A stretch of 64,000 bases of DNA from Candidatus Caldilinea saccharophila (GCA_016710365.1 JADJVW010000063.1:248001-312000); one strand, 5' to 3'. Numbered from the stretch's first letter, positions 1 to 13,070 are shown. Numbers and translations are program-made. Notes: generated by a model not told the origin, from the sequence alone.

Positions 1-908
1 TTGATAATGTCCGCTAACAACTGCGCCACCGATAGCACCACTACTTTGGAATGCCGTTTGGTTTCAGACACTGGAACCGTGTTCATCACCACCAGGCGTT
101 CAATCCGCTCATCTTTTTCAAGCAGATCGAGTGCAGTCGGCAGCAGCACAGGATGGGTGACGGCGAAGCAGGCTGTGCCGGCCGCGCCCGCTTCGTACAA
201 GGCATCGACCTGTTTCAACACGCTCCCGCCTGCCATCACGTCGTCGATGATGATCGGACGCCGCCCTTGAATATCGCCGACCACATGCGTCGTCTCCGTC
301 GTCGTGAAATCGGTGCGGCGCTTATGCATGACTACCAACGGCAAATTGAGCAGCTCAGCGTACTTGCCCGCCATGCTGGCGCGCCCAACATCGGGGCTGA
401 CGATCGCGGCGTTGGCATACTCCGGCGCACGGAAGTAATCCGCCAGCAGATGAACGGCGCTCAGCGGATCGACCGGAATGTTGAAAAAACCCTGAATGGC
501 GCGGTTATGGATGTCGACATAGACCACACGGCGCGCCCCGCCCATTTCGATCATATTGGCGACCACACGCGCGCTGATCGCCTCTCTCCCCTTCGCCATC
601 CGTTCCTGGCGTGCATAAGGGAAGTAAGGGATCACCACGCTGACGCTGTGCGCACTCGCGCGCCGAAACGCGTCGAGGTAGAGGATCAACTCGACCAGAT
701 GCTCATTGACCGGCTCACAACACGGTTGGATAAAAAAGATATCCTGATCGCGCACGACTTCGTCGAGCATCACATGCATCTCACTGTCCGGCAATCGACG
801 CGTGGTCGCACGCCCTAAGTCGACATGCAAAATGTCGGCAATTTCCCGCGCCAGAGCAGGATGGGCGGAGCCAGTGAAGATGCGTAGAGGATGGTAAGAC
901 TGGACCAC
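1..908 (-). CDS. prs: Ribose-phosphate pyrophosphokinase (PRPP synthase), 3' end outside window
   Basis: Makes PRPP from ribose 5-phosphate and ATP for purine, pyrimidine, His, Trp and NAD synthesis in the cytosol. The reverse strand translates without a stop from a GTG at 908 to the window edge (302 codons; family about 310-320, so only a few residues are missing). The GTG is chosen because GGGAGGG lies 7 bases upstream. Visible family signatures are the ribose-phosphate/ATP segment DIHNRAIQGFF, the flexible-loop region beginning KRRTDF, and the PRPP loop IIDDVMAGGS, which is a variant of the usual DDxxxTGGT. It is divergent from rdgB. Identity is secure; the loop variant is only an observation. 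Confidence 0.93.
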   Translation of the reverse strand, partial: MVQSYHPLRIFTGSAHPALAREIADILHVDLGRATTRRLPDSEMHVMLDEVVRDQDIFFIQPCCEPVNEHLVELILYLDAFRRASAHSVSVVIPYFPYARQERMAKGREAISARVVANMIEMGGARRVVYVDIHNRAIQGFFNIPVDPLSAVHLLADYFRAPEYANAAIVSPDVGRASMAGKYAELLNLPLVVMHKRRTDFTTTETTHVVGDIQGRRPIIIDDVMAGGSVLKQVDALYEAGAAGTACFAVTHPVLLPTALDLLEKDERIERLVVMNTVPVSETKRHSKVVVLSVAQLLADII

Positions 909-980
909 GAAACCCTCCCAGATTAAAATTACAGTGGAGATTTGGAAAACTCACTGATTACACAGCTACCGCCACTCAAA

Positions 981-1007
981 ATTATATGATAGCATGAGGA
1001 CAGTCAA
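981..1007 (-). promoter_or_regulatory. Candidate sigma70-type promoter of prs
   Basis: On the minus strand TTGACT (1007-1002) is followed by TATAAT (986-981) with a 15-base spacer, about 75 bases upstream of the prs GTG. Both hexamers are near consensus but the spacer is shorter than the usual 16-18, so the call is moderate. On the plus strand the same segment reads TATGAT at 985-990, which could serve rdgB. Confidence 0.45.
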
Positions 1008-1031
1008 CAATTCAGCACGCTACGAAAGCTA

Positions 1032-1667
1032 ATGATGAATCAGACTAAACTACTTGTCGCCACCCACAACCCCGGCAAAGCCCGTGAATACGCGCATCTT
1101 CTCGCCGGCTTGCCCCTCGCGGTCACATGGCTCGATGCAGTCGGCGTCACCGAGGCCGTCGAGGAAACAGGCGCAACATTCACAGAAAATGCCTTACTGA
1201 AAGCACGCCATTATGCAGCCACCACCGGACTATTGACGTGGGCCGATGATAGCGGGCTGGAAGTGGATGCATTGGGGGGGCGGCCAGGCGTCTATTCGGC
1301 GCGTTATGGCGGGCCAGGTCTCTCCGACCGCCAACGTTATGAAGCGCTGTTGCGTGAACTGGTGGATGTTCCCAAAGCTGAACGCAGCGCCCGTTTTCGT
1401 TGCGTCGTCGCGCTGGCGTGGCCCGATGGCCGCGCATGGACCGCGGAGGGCATCGTGGAGGGTCATATCCTGACCGCGCCGCGTGGCGACAACGGCTTTG
1501 GTTACGACCCGGTTTTCTTCCTGGCAGACTATGAGGCGTCAATGGCGGAGCTGCCGGCTCAGATCAAAAACCAGATCAGCCATCGCGCCCTTGCCTCGCA
1601 AAATGCACAGAGCGTTCTGGCCGATCTGCTCGCACAAGAGTCACAGCACGAAAAAGCTGATCAATAG
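1032..1667 (+). CDS. rdgB: Non-canonical purine NTP pyrophosphatase (RdgB/HAM1)
   Basis: Hydrolyses ITP, dITP and XTP to monophosphates, cleaning the nucleotide pool. The 211-residue protein is of normal family length and shows the N-terminal substrate motif ATHNPGKAREY, the metal-binding WADDSGLEVDALGG with GVYSARY, and the C-terminal DNGFGYDPVFF plus the KNQISHRALA stretch. Two adjacent ATGs (1032 and 1035) are possible starts. It is the first gene of the plus-strand run and its end overlaps the inferred dhaK start by about 20 bases, so it may be co-transcribed with the glycerol genes although it has no functional link to them. Confidence 0.95.
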   Translation: MMNQTKLLVATHNPGKAREYAHLLAGLPLAVTWLDAVGVTEAVEETGATFTENALLKARHYAATTGLLTWADDSGLEVDALGGRPGVYSARYGGPGLSDRQRYEALLRELVDVPKAERSARFRCVVALAWPDGRAWTAEGIVEGHILTAPRGDNGFGYDPVFFLADYEASMAELPAQIKNQISHRALASQNAQSVLADLLAQESQHEKADQ

Positions 1668-2643
1668 TCCATCCACCGTGGTCGAACAAGCGATGCTCGG
1701 CATGGCGCGCGCCCACCCACATTTGCTGCGCGCCCATTTTGACCCTAACTACATCGTGCGCGCCGATGCGCTGCGGCCAGGCAAAGTAGGCGTGCTCTCT
1801 GGCGGGGGCAGCGGTCACGAGCCAATGCATGGCGGCTTTGTCGGCGCGGGCATGTTAGACGCGGCCTGCCCTGGCCGCATCTTCACTTCGCCCACGCCCG
1901 ACCAGATCGAGGCCGCCTGTCATGCTATTCACAGCGGCGCCGGCATCCTCTTTATCGTCAAAAATTACACAGGCGATATATTGAATTTCGATATTGCCGC
2001 CGAACTATGCCGGGCGAATGGCATCGATGTAGCGACGCTGCTCATCCACGACGATGTGGCCGTACAGGACAGCCTGTACACCGCGGGCAGACGCGGCGTC
2101 GGCATCACGGTATTTGCCGAAAAAATTTGCGGCGCCGCGGCCGAAGCTGGCGCACCGCTCGACCGTGTCGCCGCTATTGGCCGCAAAGTGGGCCAGCAAG
2201 GGCGCAGCATGGGCATGGCGCTCACGTCTTGCATTGTCCCCGCGGTGGGACGACCCACCTTTGTGTTGAAGGAAGATGAGATGGAGATCGGCGTCGGCAT
2301 TCATGGCGAGCCGGGTCGCGAACGAATGGCGTTGCAGACAGCCGACGAGATCACCGACATCCTCGCCGCCACGATTTTCGACGACTTACCTTTTCGACGC
2401 GGCAGCCGCGTGATCGCCATGGTGAATGGCATGGGCGGCACACCGCTCATCGAGCTCTACATTATCTTCCGGCGCCTGGCGAGGCTATGTGACGACCGTA
2501 ATATCACGATCAGTCGCAACTTAGTTGGCAATTATGTAACTTCTTTGGAAATGGCGGGCTGCTCGATCACCCTGCTCGAAGCCGACGATGAATTGTTGCA
2601 CTTATGGGACGCGCCCGTACACACTGCGGCTTTACACTGGTAA
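1648..2643 (+). CDS. dhaK: Dihydroxyacetone kinase, Dha-binding subunit DhaK, apparent ACG start
   Basis: Binds dihydroxyacetone covalently as a hemiaminal on a histidine and presents it to DhaL-ADP for phosphorylation (PTS-type Dha kinase). From codon 1648 the protein has 331 residues, the family length. It begins KKLINSP after an ACG codon exactly where relatives have Met, carries SGGGSGHEPMHGG and the Dha-binding IGVGIHGEPG with His at about residue 219 (His218 in E. coli). No ATG, GTG or TTG lies near the family start; the nearest in-frame one is ATG 1603, which would add 15 unlike residues inside rdgB. ACG is therefore either a rare start or a base error of ATG. Neighbours dhaL and dhaM confirm the role. 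Confidence 0.92.
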   Translation, partial: TKKLINSPSTVVEQAMLGMARAHPHLLRAHFDPNYIVRADALRPGKVGVLSGGGSGHEPMHGGFVGAGMLDAACPGRIFTSPTPDQIEAACHAIHSGAGILFIVKNYTGDILNFDIAAELCRANGIDVATLLIHDDVAVQDSLYTAGRRGVGITVFAEKICGAAAEAGAPLDRVAAIGRKVGQQGRSMGMALTSCIVPAVGRPTFVLKEDEMEIGVGIHGEPGRERMALQTADEITDILAATIFDDLPFRRGSRVIAMVNGMGGTPLIELYIIFRRLARLCDDRNITISRNLVGNYVTSLEMAGCSITLLEADDELLHLWDAPVHTAALHW

Positions 2644-2673
2644 CAATGAGTCGATTTCTGGAACCGATCGCTT

Positions 2674-3336
2674 ATGACGTCTGATACAACGCTCAATATT
2701 GCAATTCTAACTGACTGGATCAATAGATACGCAAACCAGATTTCAGACAATAAAGCGTATCTGACCGAACTTGACGCTGCGATCGGCGACGCCGATCATG
2801 GCATCAATATGCAGCACGGCTTTGAGGCAGTTCAGCAGCGGTTGCCCGGCTTTGCGGGTGAGCCGATGAGCGTATTCTTCAAGAATATCGGCATGACGCT
2901 GCTCTCCAAAGTCGGCGGCGCCAGCGGCCCGCTGTATGGCACGCTTTTCTTGCGCATGGGCATGGCGTCAGCCGACAAGTCTACGCTGACGCCCACCGAG
3001 TTTGCCGAGGCATTGGCCGCCGGCGTCGAAGGCATCCGCCAGCGGGGCAGCGCACGTCCTGGCGATAAGACGATGGTCGATGCATTGACGCCGGCGGTGC
3101 TTGCTTTGCATCAGGCGCTCGATAATGGCGCCACGCTCTGTGAAGCCTTGCAAGCGGCGGCCGCGGCCGGTGAAGCGGGTATGAAGGCGACGATCTCGAT
3201 GCAAGCCTACAAGGGCCGCGCCAGCTATCTTGGTCCGCGCAGCATCGGACATCAGGATCCAGGGGCGACATCGGCCTATCTGTTGATCAAAAGCGCGGCC
3301 GAATCATTCTGTCCAGCCGAGCAAGCAACCAGTTGA
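2674..3336 (+). CDS. dhaL: Dihydroxyacetone kinase, ADP-binding phosphotransfer subunit DhaL
   Basis: Carries a tightly bound ADP that is rephosphorylated by DhaM and passes the phosphate to Dha held on DhaK. The 220-residue protein has the nucleotide/Mg motif LDAAIGDADHGINM near residues 33-46, then SKVGGASGPLYG, RPGDKTMVDAL and the C-terminal KGRASYLGPRSIGHQDPG, all diagnostic of DhaL. It follows dhaK by 30 bases and precedes glpK by 39 bases, so it lies in the same operon. Typical family length is about 210. Confidence 0.96.
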   Translation: MTSDTTLNIAILTDWINRYANQISDNKAYLTELDAAIGDADHGINMQHGFEAVQQRLPGFAGEPMSVFFKNIGMTLLSKVGGASGPLYGTLFLRMGMASADKSTLTPTEFAEALAAGVEGIRQRGSARPGDKTMVDALTPAVLALHQALDNGATLCEALQAAAAAGEAGMKATISMQAYKGRASYLGPRSIGHQDPGATSAYLLIKSAAESFCPAEQATS

Positions 3337-3375
3337 GTTGCTCCCAGTTGAGCTGATCCATGAGGGAATGTCTGC

Positions 3376-4884
3376 ATGAGTAAATTTGTCGCAGCGATCG
3401 ACCAGGGCACCACCAGCACGCGCTGCATGATTTTCAACCATCGCGGCGAGACGGTCAGCGCCCATCAACTCGAACACACGCAAATCTATCCGCAAGCCGG
3501 TTGGGTCGAGCACGATCCGCTGGAAATCTGGCAGCAGACGCAGCGCGTCGTGCAAGGCGCGCTGGAAAAATTGGGCGGTCAGGCGCAGGATATTGCCGCC
3601 GTCGGCATCACCAACCAGCGCGAGACGACCGTAGTTTGGAACCGCAAAACCGGCAAACCTTACTACAACGCCATCGTGTGGCAAGACACGCGCACCGACC
3701 GTCTGTGCGCACAACTGGGCGAGAGCGACGGGCCAGATCGCTTCCGGGCGCAGGTGGGGCTGCCCCTCTCCACCTATTTTTCCGGGCCAAAGCTGCGCTG
3801 GCTGCTCGACAATGTGCCCGGCCTGCGCGAAGACGCCGTGCGCGGTGACGCGCTGTTCGGCAACATCGATGCGTGGCTGCTCTGGAACCTGACCGGCGGC
3901 GTCGATGGCGGCGTGCATGTCACCGACGTCACCAACGCCTCGCGCACGATGCTGATGGCGCTCGCCGGCGCCCACTGGGACGACGAAATTCTGGCCGCGA
4001 TGGAGATTCCACGCGCCATGCTGCCCACGATCCGCCCCTCCAGCGACCCGGCGATCTATGGCTATACGTTGACCGACGGCCCTTTTGGCGGGCGGATTCC
4101 GATCTGCGGCGATCTGGGCGACCAACAGGCGGCGACGGTCGGGCAGACTTGCTTTGCGGCGGGGGAAGCCAAAAACACCTATGGCACGGGCTGCTTTATG
4201 TTGCTCAACACGGGAACCGACATTGTGCCCTCCCAGCACGGTTTGCTGACGACGACCTGCTATAAATTTGGCGACGCGCCGACCGTTTACGCGCTGGAGG
4301 GATCGATTGCCATCAGCGGCGCGCTGGTGCAGTGGCTGCGCGACAACTTGCGCATGATCGATGCGGCCGCCGATATCGAGAACCTCGCCTACACGGTCGA
4401 CGACAATGGCGGCATTTACTTTGTGCCGGCGTTTTCGGGTCTCTACGCCCCTTATTGGCGCAACGATGCGCGCGGGGTCATCGTCGGGCTGACCCGCTTT
4501 ATCAATCGCGGCCACATCGCACGCGCCGCGCTCGAAGCTACTGCCTTCCAGACGCGCGAAGTGCTCGACGCCATGCAGCAAGATGCAGGCATCGAACTCC
4601 AGGCGCTCAAAGTGGATGGCGGCATGGTGCGCAACGAACTGCTGATGCAATTCCAGGCTGATGTGTTGGGCGTGCCGGTCATCCGCCCGCGCATCAGCGA
4701 GACGACTGCGCTGGGTGCAGCCTATGCCGCCGGGTTGGCCGTGGGTTTCTGGAAAAACACCGACGAGATGCGCGCCAACTGGGGCATCGATAAAACATGG
4801 CAGCCGGCAGCAGACGACACGGCCCGCACAAAACTCTATGCAGCCTGGAAGAAAGCCGTCACACGCACCTTCGATTGGGTATAA
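3376..4884 (+). CDS. glpK: Glycerol kinase
   Basis: FGGY-family kinase that phosphorylates glycerol to sn-glycerol 3-phosphate, the substrate of the downstream GlpABC dehydrogenase. The 502-residue protein starts with the phosphate-binding AIDQGTTSTR, has GITNQRETT, the substrate segment VWQDTRT, GDLGDQQAATVGQ, the FGGY signature region VDGGMVRNELLMQFQADVL, and SETTALGAAYAAGLA near the C terminus. The gene has AGGGAATG-type upstream pairing and sits inside the dhaKLM set, between dhaL and dhaM (9-base gap to dhaM). The histidine that PTS proteins phosphorylate in some Firmicute GlpKs is not obvious, so PTS control cannot be claimed. Confidence 0.97.
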   Translation: MSKFVAAIDQGTTSTRCMIFNHRGETVSAHQLEHTQIYPQAGWVEHDPLEIWQQTQRVVQGALEKLGGQAQDIAAVGITNQRETTVVWNRKTGKPYYNAIVWQDTRTDRLCAQLGESDGPDRFRAQVGLPLSTYFSGPKLRWLLDNVPGLREDAVRGDALFGNIDAWLLWNLTGGVDGGVHVTDVTNASRTMLMALAGAHWDDEILAAMEIPRAMLPTIRPSSDPAIYGYTLTDGPFGGRIPICGDLGDQQAATVGQTCFAAGEAKNTYGTGCFMLLNTGTDIVPSQHGLLTTTCYKFGDAPTVYALEGSIAISGALVQWLRDNLRMIDAAADIENLAYTVDDNGGIYFVPAFSGLYAPYWRNDARGVIVGLTRFINRGHIARAALEATAFQTREVLDAMQQDAGIELQALKVDGGMVRNELLMQFQADVLGVPVIRPRISETTALGAAYAAGLAVGFWKNTDEMRANWGIDKTWQPAADDTARTKLYAAWKKAVTRTFDWV

Positions 4885-4893
4885 CCATCCATC

Positions 4894-7436
<2,543 letters not shown>

Positions 7437-7440
<4 letters not shown>

Positions 7441-9194
7441 AAAGACTCACAACAGATATTCTCGTGATCGGCGGCGGCTCGACGGGCGCAGGCGTGGCGT
7501 GGGATGCGGCGCTGCGTGGCTTCCGCGTGGTGCTGGTCGAGAAGCGCGACCTCACCCACGGCACGACCGGGCGTTATCATGGCCTGCTGCACAGCGGAGG
7601 ACGCTATGTGGTTAAGGATCCACAAAGCGCCATCGAGTGCATCGAGGAGAACCGCATCTTGCGCCGCACGCACACGCACTGTATCGAGGATACGAGCGGC
7701 TTTTTCGTCGTCACGCCGGAGGACGAAGGCGATTTCCCGGATCGCTTCAAGGCGGGTTGCGCTACGGCGGGCATTCCATGCGAGGAAGTCCCGCTCAAAG
7801 AGGCGCTGCGCCGCGAGCCGCTGCTCAACCCGCGCATCAGCCGCGTCTTCGAGGTGCCGGACGGCTCGGCGGACAGCTTTTTGGCGACGCATGTCACTGC
7901 CCAGGCCGCGCGTCAGGCCGGCGCGCAGATCCGCATCTATCACGAAGTGGTCGGGCTGCTGACCGAAGGCAGCGACGGCGCGCGGCGGGTGACGGGCGCG
8001 CGCGTGCGCGATGTCGTTACCGGCGAGGAGCTGCTGGTCGAAGCTGCGCTGACCATCAACGCCAGCGGCGCATGGGCAGGTAAAATTGCGGCGCTGGCCG
8101 ACATTCCAGTGCGCGTCATTCCGGGGAAGGGCGTGATGGTGGCGGTCAACCATCGGCTGGTCAACACGGTGATCAACCGCTGCAAGATGCCCGCGGACGG
8201 CGACATCCTGGTGCCGGTGCACACTGTGGCCGTTATCGGCACCACCGACGAACGCGTTGCCGACCCGGAAATGTTGAACATTGAGCCGTGGGAAGTGGCC
8301 TTGATGCTGGCGGAGGGCGACAAACTGGTGCCGGGTCTGAGCCAGTCGCGCATCCTGCGCGCGTGGGCCGGCGTGCGGCCGCTCTACCAGGAAGATTACA
8401 CAGGCGACAGCCGCGACGCCACGCGCGCGTTGGCGCTGCTCGATCATCAACAGCGCGACGGCGTCACCGGTTTTCTGACCATCACCGGCGGTAAGTGGAC
8501 GACCTTCCGGCTGATGGCCGAGAAGACGATGGACAAGGCGTGTGCGCAGTTGGGGGTGGACCGTCCCTGCCGCACCGCGGAGACGCCCGTGCCCGGCGTC
8601 GAACAGGGCTACTATTGGGTGGGGCACCGTCTGCATGAGGTTGAAGCCGAGCGGCTGCAAGGCGACCTGGTGTGCGAGTGCGAACTGGTGACCCGGTCGA
8701 TGCTCGAACAGGCCGCGGCCAATAACCCCACCGTGACGCTGGACGACCTGCGCCGCGATGTGCGGCTGGGCATGGGGCCGTGTCAGGGCGGCTTCTGCAC
8801 CTTCCGCGCCGCCGGTATTTTGCAGGAATTACGGATGCGCACCGAACAGGCGGCGTCATCCAACGGCGACGCGCCGCGCGACGAGCCGGCCTGGTCGGTT
8901 GCACACATGCAATCGCCGCGCCATGCTATGCACCAGAAAGCGGCAACGCTCGACGCCGGCCACTCGACGCTCGACAATCCCAATTTGCTGCTGCGCGATT
9001 TCCTACAAGAACGCTGGCGCGGCGTCACCCCCGTGCTGTGGGGACGCCAGTTGAAGCAGGAGCGGCTCGACGAGCTGATTTACCTCGGCATCATGAACAT
9101 CGACCACCTGCCGCCCGACGACGACGCCAGTCCGCTGACGGAGTTCTGGCAGTTCGACACGACGCCAGGGGCAGGGAGTGAAGAAAGTGCTTGA
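7437..9194 (+). CDS. glpA: Anaerobic-type glycerol-3-phosphate dehydrogenase, FAD subunit A
   Basis: Oxidises sn-glycerol 3-phosphate to dihydroxyacetone phosphate. The 585-residue protein has an N-terminal FAD-binding GGGSTGAGVAWDAALRG, the GLLHSGGRYV substrate region typical of GlpA/GlpD, and a C-terminal BFD-like [2Fe-2S] domain with four cysteines (CECE and, about 40 residues on, GPCQGGFC). The last points to GlpA of the GlpABC complex rather than aerobic GlpD. It overlaps dhaM by 4 bases. The stop codon (9192-9194) lies inside a dispersed palindromic repeat, so the natural C terminus may have been altered by insertion of the repeat. Confidence 0.95.
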
Positions 9195-9295
9195 CGCAGA
9201 GACGCAGAGTGGCAGAGGTTCGCAGAGAAAATCAGAAAGACTTTTGCGAGCATTTCTCTGTGTTTTGTTTGCGTCTCCGCGCTTCCGCGTCAAAG
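9191..9295. repeat. Dispersed inverted repeat, family A (GACGCAGAGACGCAGAG type)
   Basis: Purine-rich TTGACGCAGAGACGCAG near 9191 is mirrored by TTTGCGTCTCCGCG...GCGTCAA ending at 9295, so the element folds into a long imperfect hairpin. Related copies are at 13071-13214 and 36461-36583. It fills the glpA-glpB gap and supplies the glpA stop codon. Confidence 0.8.
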
Positions 9296-9313
9296 TGAGA
9301 GGAGTTGTGGAAT

Positions 9314-10585
9314 ATGCTTGACCTCTTGATCATCGGCGCCGGATTGACGGGACTGACCGCGGCGCTGCGTGCGGTGGAAGCCGGCTTGCGCGTGAAGGTC
9401 ATCGCCAAGGGGATGGGATCGCTGTACTGGGCGACCGGCGCCATCGACGTATTGGGCTATCTCGGCGTGGAAGAACGCGCGGTCGCCAGCCCGTGGGAAC
9501 GCATGGCCGAACTCGACGCAGGACATCCCTACCAAATACTAGGCGAGGCGCGCGTGCGCAACGCCATCGATTGGTTTCAGGAACGCATCGAACCAAGCGG
9601 CCTTGGCTACCGTAGCGTCGATACGCGCAACCTGCTGACGCCTTCGCCCGCGGGCGCATGGCGTCCCACCTATCTGACGCCGGCCGGACAGCGAGCGGGC
9701 GCGGCGACAGACGACCGGCCCATGGTGGTCGTTGGTTTCCAGGGAATGCGCGACTTTTTCCCGCATCTGGTCGCCCGGAACTTGAGCGCACAGGGACAGG
9801 TGGTGCGCGCAGCGCTGCTGCCGTGGAGCGTGCTCAGCGAGCAGCGCGACCGCAACAACGCCCAACTGGCCGAATGCGTGGATGACATCCATACACAGCA
9901 GCGGCTGGTCGATGCGCTGAAGCTGGTTGTCAAGCCGGGCGAGCGTGTGGGGCTGCCGGCCATCCTGGGCAGAGATGCGCACGCTCAGGCGCTGGCCCAC
10001 CTCCAGCAAGGACTGAAGGCCGACGTGTTTGAGATTCCGACGCTGCCGCCCAGCGCGCCAGGCATTCGTTTGGCGACCGCGCTGCGCCATGCACTGGAGC
10101 AACGCGGGGTGCGCGTCGAGATCGGCATGGAAGCGATTGGCTTTCACGCCGAAGATGGCGTCATCCAGTGGGTGGAGACGGAGACGAGCGCGCGGCCGCT
10201 CAGGCATCGGGCGCACGCCTTCCTGCTGGCGACCGGCGGCGTGTTGGGCGGCGGCTTCAACAGCAACCCTGCCGGGCGCTTTTGGGAAACTGTTTTCGAC
10301 CTGCCGCTGACCGTGCCGCAAGATCGGCGGCAGTGGTTCCGCCCGCTTTTCCTCGACGCACGCGGCCAGCCAGCCTTTCATGGCGGCGTGGCAGTGAACG
10401 CCGCGTTGCAGCCGGTCAATGCGACGGGTGACGCGGTCTACGCCAATCTGTGGGCAGCGGGCGCTCTGCTGGCGCACGCCGATCCGATCCTGGAGCGCAG
10501 TCTGGAAGGCGTGGCGATTGCAAGCGGCGTAACGGCAGCAGAGGCAATCTGTTCTAGAGATGCGGCAACGATTCAGGCAGGCTAG
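9314..10585 (+). CDS. glpB: Anaerobic glycerol-3-phosphate dehydrogenase, subunit B
   Basis: Flavin-binding middle subunit that links GlpA to the iron-sulfur anchor GlpC and on to quinone. The 423-residue product (E. coli GlpB is 419) begins MLDLLIIGAGLTGLTAALRA, a dinucleotide-binding fold, and has GSLYWATGAIDVLGY, and late LATGGVLGGGFNSNPAG, typical of GlpB. ATG 9314 is preferred over TTG 9305 because GAGAGGAG ends 9 bases upstream of it. Neighbours glpA and glpC fix the identity. Confidence 0.93.
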   Translation: MLDLLIIGAGLTGLTAALRAVEAGLRVKVIAKGMGSLYWATGAIDVLGYLGVEERAVASPWERMAELDAGHPYQILGEARVRNAIDWFQERIEPSGLGYRSVDTRNLLTPSPAGAWRPTYLTPAGQRAGAATDDRPMVVVGFQGMRDFFPHLVARNLSAQGQVVRAALLPWSVLSEQRDRNNAQLAECVDDIHTQQRLVDALKLVVKPGERVGLPAILGRDAHAQALAHLQQGLKADVFEIPTLPPSAPGIRLATALRHALEQRGVRVEIGMEAIGFHAEDGVIQWVETETSARPLRHRAHAFLLATGGVLGGGFNSNPAGRFWETVFDLPLTVPQDRRQWFRPLFLDARGQPAFHGGVAVNAALQPVNATGDAVYANLWAAGALLAHADPILERSLEGVAIASGVTAAEAICSRDAATIQAG

Positions 10586-10595
10586 AAACTAGACA

Positions 10596-10683
10596 AAAAA
10601 AATGGCACGCGGATCAGGCGGATTTCCGCTGCTCTAATCCGCAAGCATCCGTCCCATCCGCATCATCCGCGTCTTATTCAGCG
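10596..10683. repeat. Dispersed inverted repeat, family B (GACGCGGATGACGCGGAT type)
   Basis: Between glpB and glpC, ACGCGGATCAGGCGGATTT is mirrored by AATCCGC...CCGCATCATCCGCGTCTTATT, forming an imperfect long hairpin. The same motif recurs at 29023-29090 after murJ. It lies inside an apparent operon, so it should be transcribed. Confidence 0.75.
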
Positions 10684-10705
10684 GTCTGTTAGGGAGTGAG
10701 CAAGC

Positions 10706-11974
10706 ATGGCGCCAATTTCCTGGCACTCGGTCGACCTTTCGCTCGACGAGTGCATCAAATGCAATATCTGCACGAGCCACTGTCCGGTTTCGGCGGTGAC
10801 TGACCTGTTCCCTGGCCCGAAATATGTAGGCCCACAGGCGCAACGTTTCCGCGAAGGCGACCAGGCGATCGCACCCGATCACTCGGTTGATTACTGCTCG
10901 GGCTGTCGCGTCTGCAACGAAGTCTGCCCGACCGGCGTCAAGATCGCCGAAATGAATGCCCGCGCACGCGCCGACATCGTGGCGAAGCAGGGGCTGCCGC
11001 TGCGCAATCGGCTGTTAGGACGCAACGAATTGCTCGGTAAGGCGGGCAGCTTTGCGCCGGCGCTGGCCAACTTCGCCATGCACAACCCTTTCAGCCGCTT
11101 CATGGCAGAGAAGGTCATGGGCATTGCCCGCGGCGCGCCGCTGCCGACCTGGAGCACCTCCGGCACCTTTGGCGACTGGATGAAACGCACGCGCGAGCAA
11201 CGGCTCAAGTCGGCCAAGAAGGTCGTCTACTATCACGGCTGCGCGACGATGTACTACGAACCGTTCATCGGCAAGGCTGCGGTTGCCGTCTTCGAGCACA
11301 ACGGCTACGAGGTGATCGTGCCCGAACAGAATTGCTGCGGGCTGCCGCTGCTCTCCAACGGTGAGTTTGGCGCGGCGCGCAATTACCATCAGGGCAACGT
11401 AGGCAAGTTGACGGGGTTTGCGCGCGCGGGGTTGCCCATTGTCGGCACCAGCACGAGCTGCACGCTAACGCTCAAAGAAGAGGCGCCCGAACTGCTCGAC
11501 ATGCACGACGAGGCCGCAACGACGCTGAAGATGGCAACCTACGACATCTTCGAGTGGCTGTACGAACTGCACGAAGCGGGTGAGTTCCGCACCGACTTCC
11601 GGCCCATGCCGATGAAGCTGCCCTATCACGCCCCTTGTCAGCAGCGCGCCCATCGCGTTGGCAAACCGGCGCTGGCATTGATGGCGCTGATTCCCGATCT
11701 GGAGCTTCCTGAATCGCACGCGCGCTGCTGTGGCATCGCCGGCACCTACGGCTACAAAGTCGAGAAATATCAAATTGCCATGGATGTGGGCGCGGAGCTG
11801 TTCGACTTTGTCGAGGCGCAGGGCAGCGATGTGAAGTACACCGCGTGCGACTCCGAGACCTGCCGTTGGCAGCTTGAGCACGGCGTCGACCTGCCCAGCC
11901 GCCACCCCATCGAGATTCTGGCCGCGGCCTACGGGTTGTATGACCTGGCGCGGCGCGAGCTGACGACCGGGTGA
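10706..11974 (+). CDS. glpC: Anaerobic glycerol-3-phosphate dehydrogenase, iron-sulfur subunit C
   Basis: Carries electrons from GlpAB to the membrane quinone pool. The 422-residue protein has two [4Fe-4S] ferredoxin motifs (Cys16/19/22/26 in CIKCNICTSHCP and Cys64/67/70/74 in CSGCRVCNEVCP) followed by two cysteine-rich CCG domains (NCCGLPLLS and HARCCGIAG). This is the GlpC/HdrD-like arrangement. GGGAGTGAG precedes the ATG. No clear transmembrane helix is visible, as in other GlpC proteins, which attach by amphipathic segments. It follows glpB with a repeat between them. Confidence 0.94.
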   Translation: MAPISWHSVDLSLDECIKCNICTSHCPVSAVTDLFPGPKYVGPQAQRFREGDQAIAPDHSVDYCSGCRVCNEVCPTGVKIAEMNARARADIVAKQGLPLRNRLLGRNELLGKAGSFAPALANFAMHNPFSRFMAEKVMGIARGAPLPTWSTSGTFGDWMKRTREQRLKSAKKVVYYHGCATMYYEPFIGKAAVAVFEHNGYEVIVPEQNCCGLPLLSNGEFGAARNYHQGNVGKLTGFARAGLPIVGTSTSCTLTLKEEAPELLDMHDEAATTLKMATYDIFEWLYELHEAGEFRTDFRPMPMKLPYHAPCQQRAHRVGKPALALMALIPDLELPESHARCCGIAGTYGYKVEKYQIAMDVGAELFDFVEAQGSDVKYTACDSETCRWQLEHGVDLPSRHPIEILAAAYGLYDLARRELTTG

Positions 11975-11979
11975 TTTCC

Positions 11980-13053
<1,074 letters not shown>

Positions 13054-13070
13054 GCGCCTCTTACAAAGCC

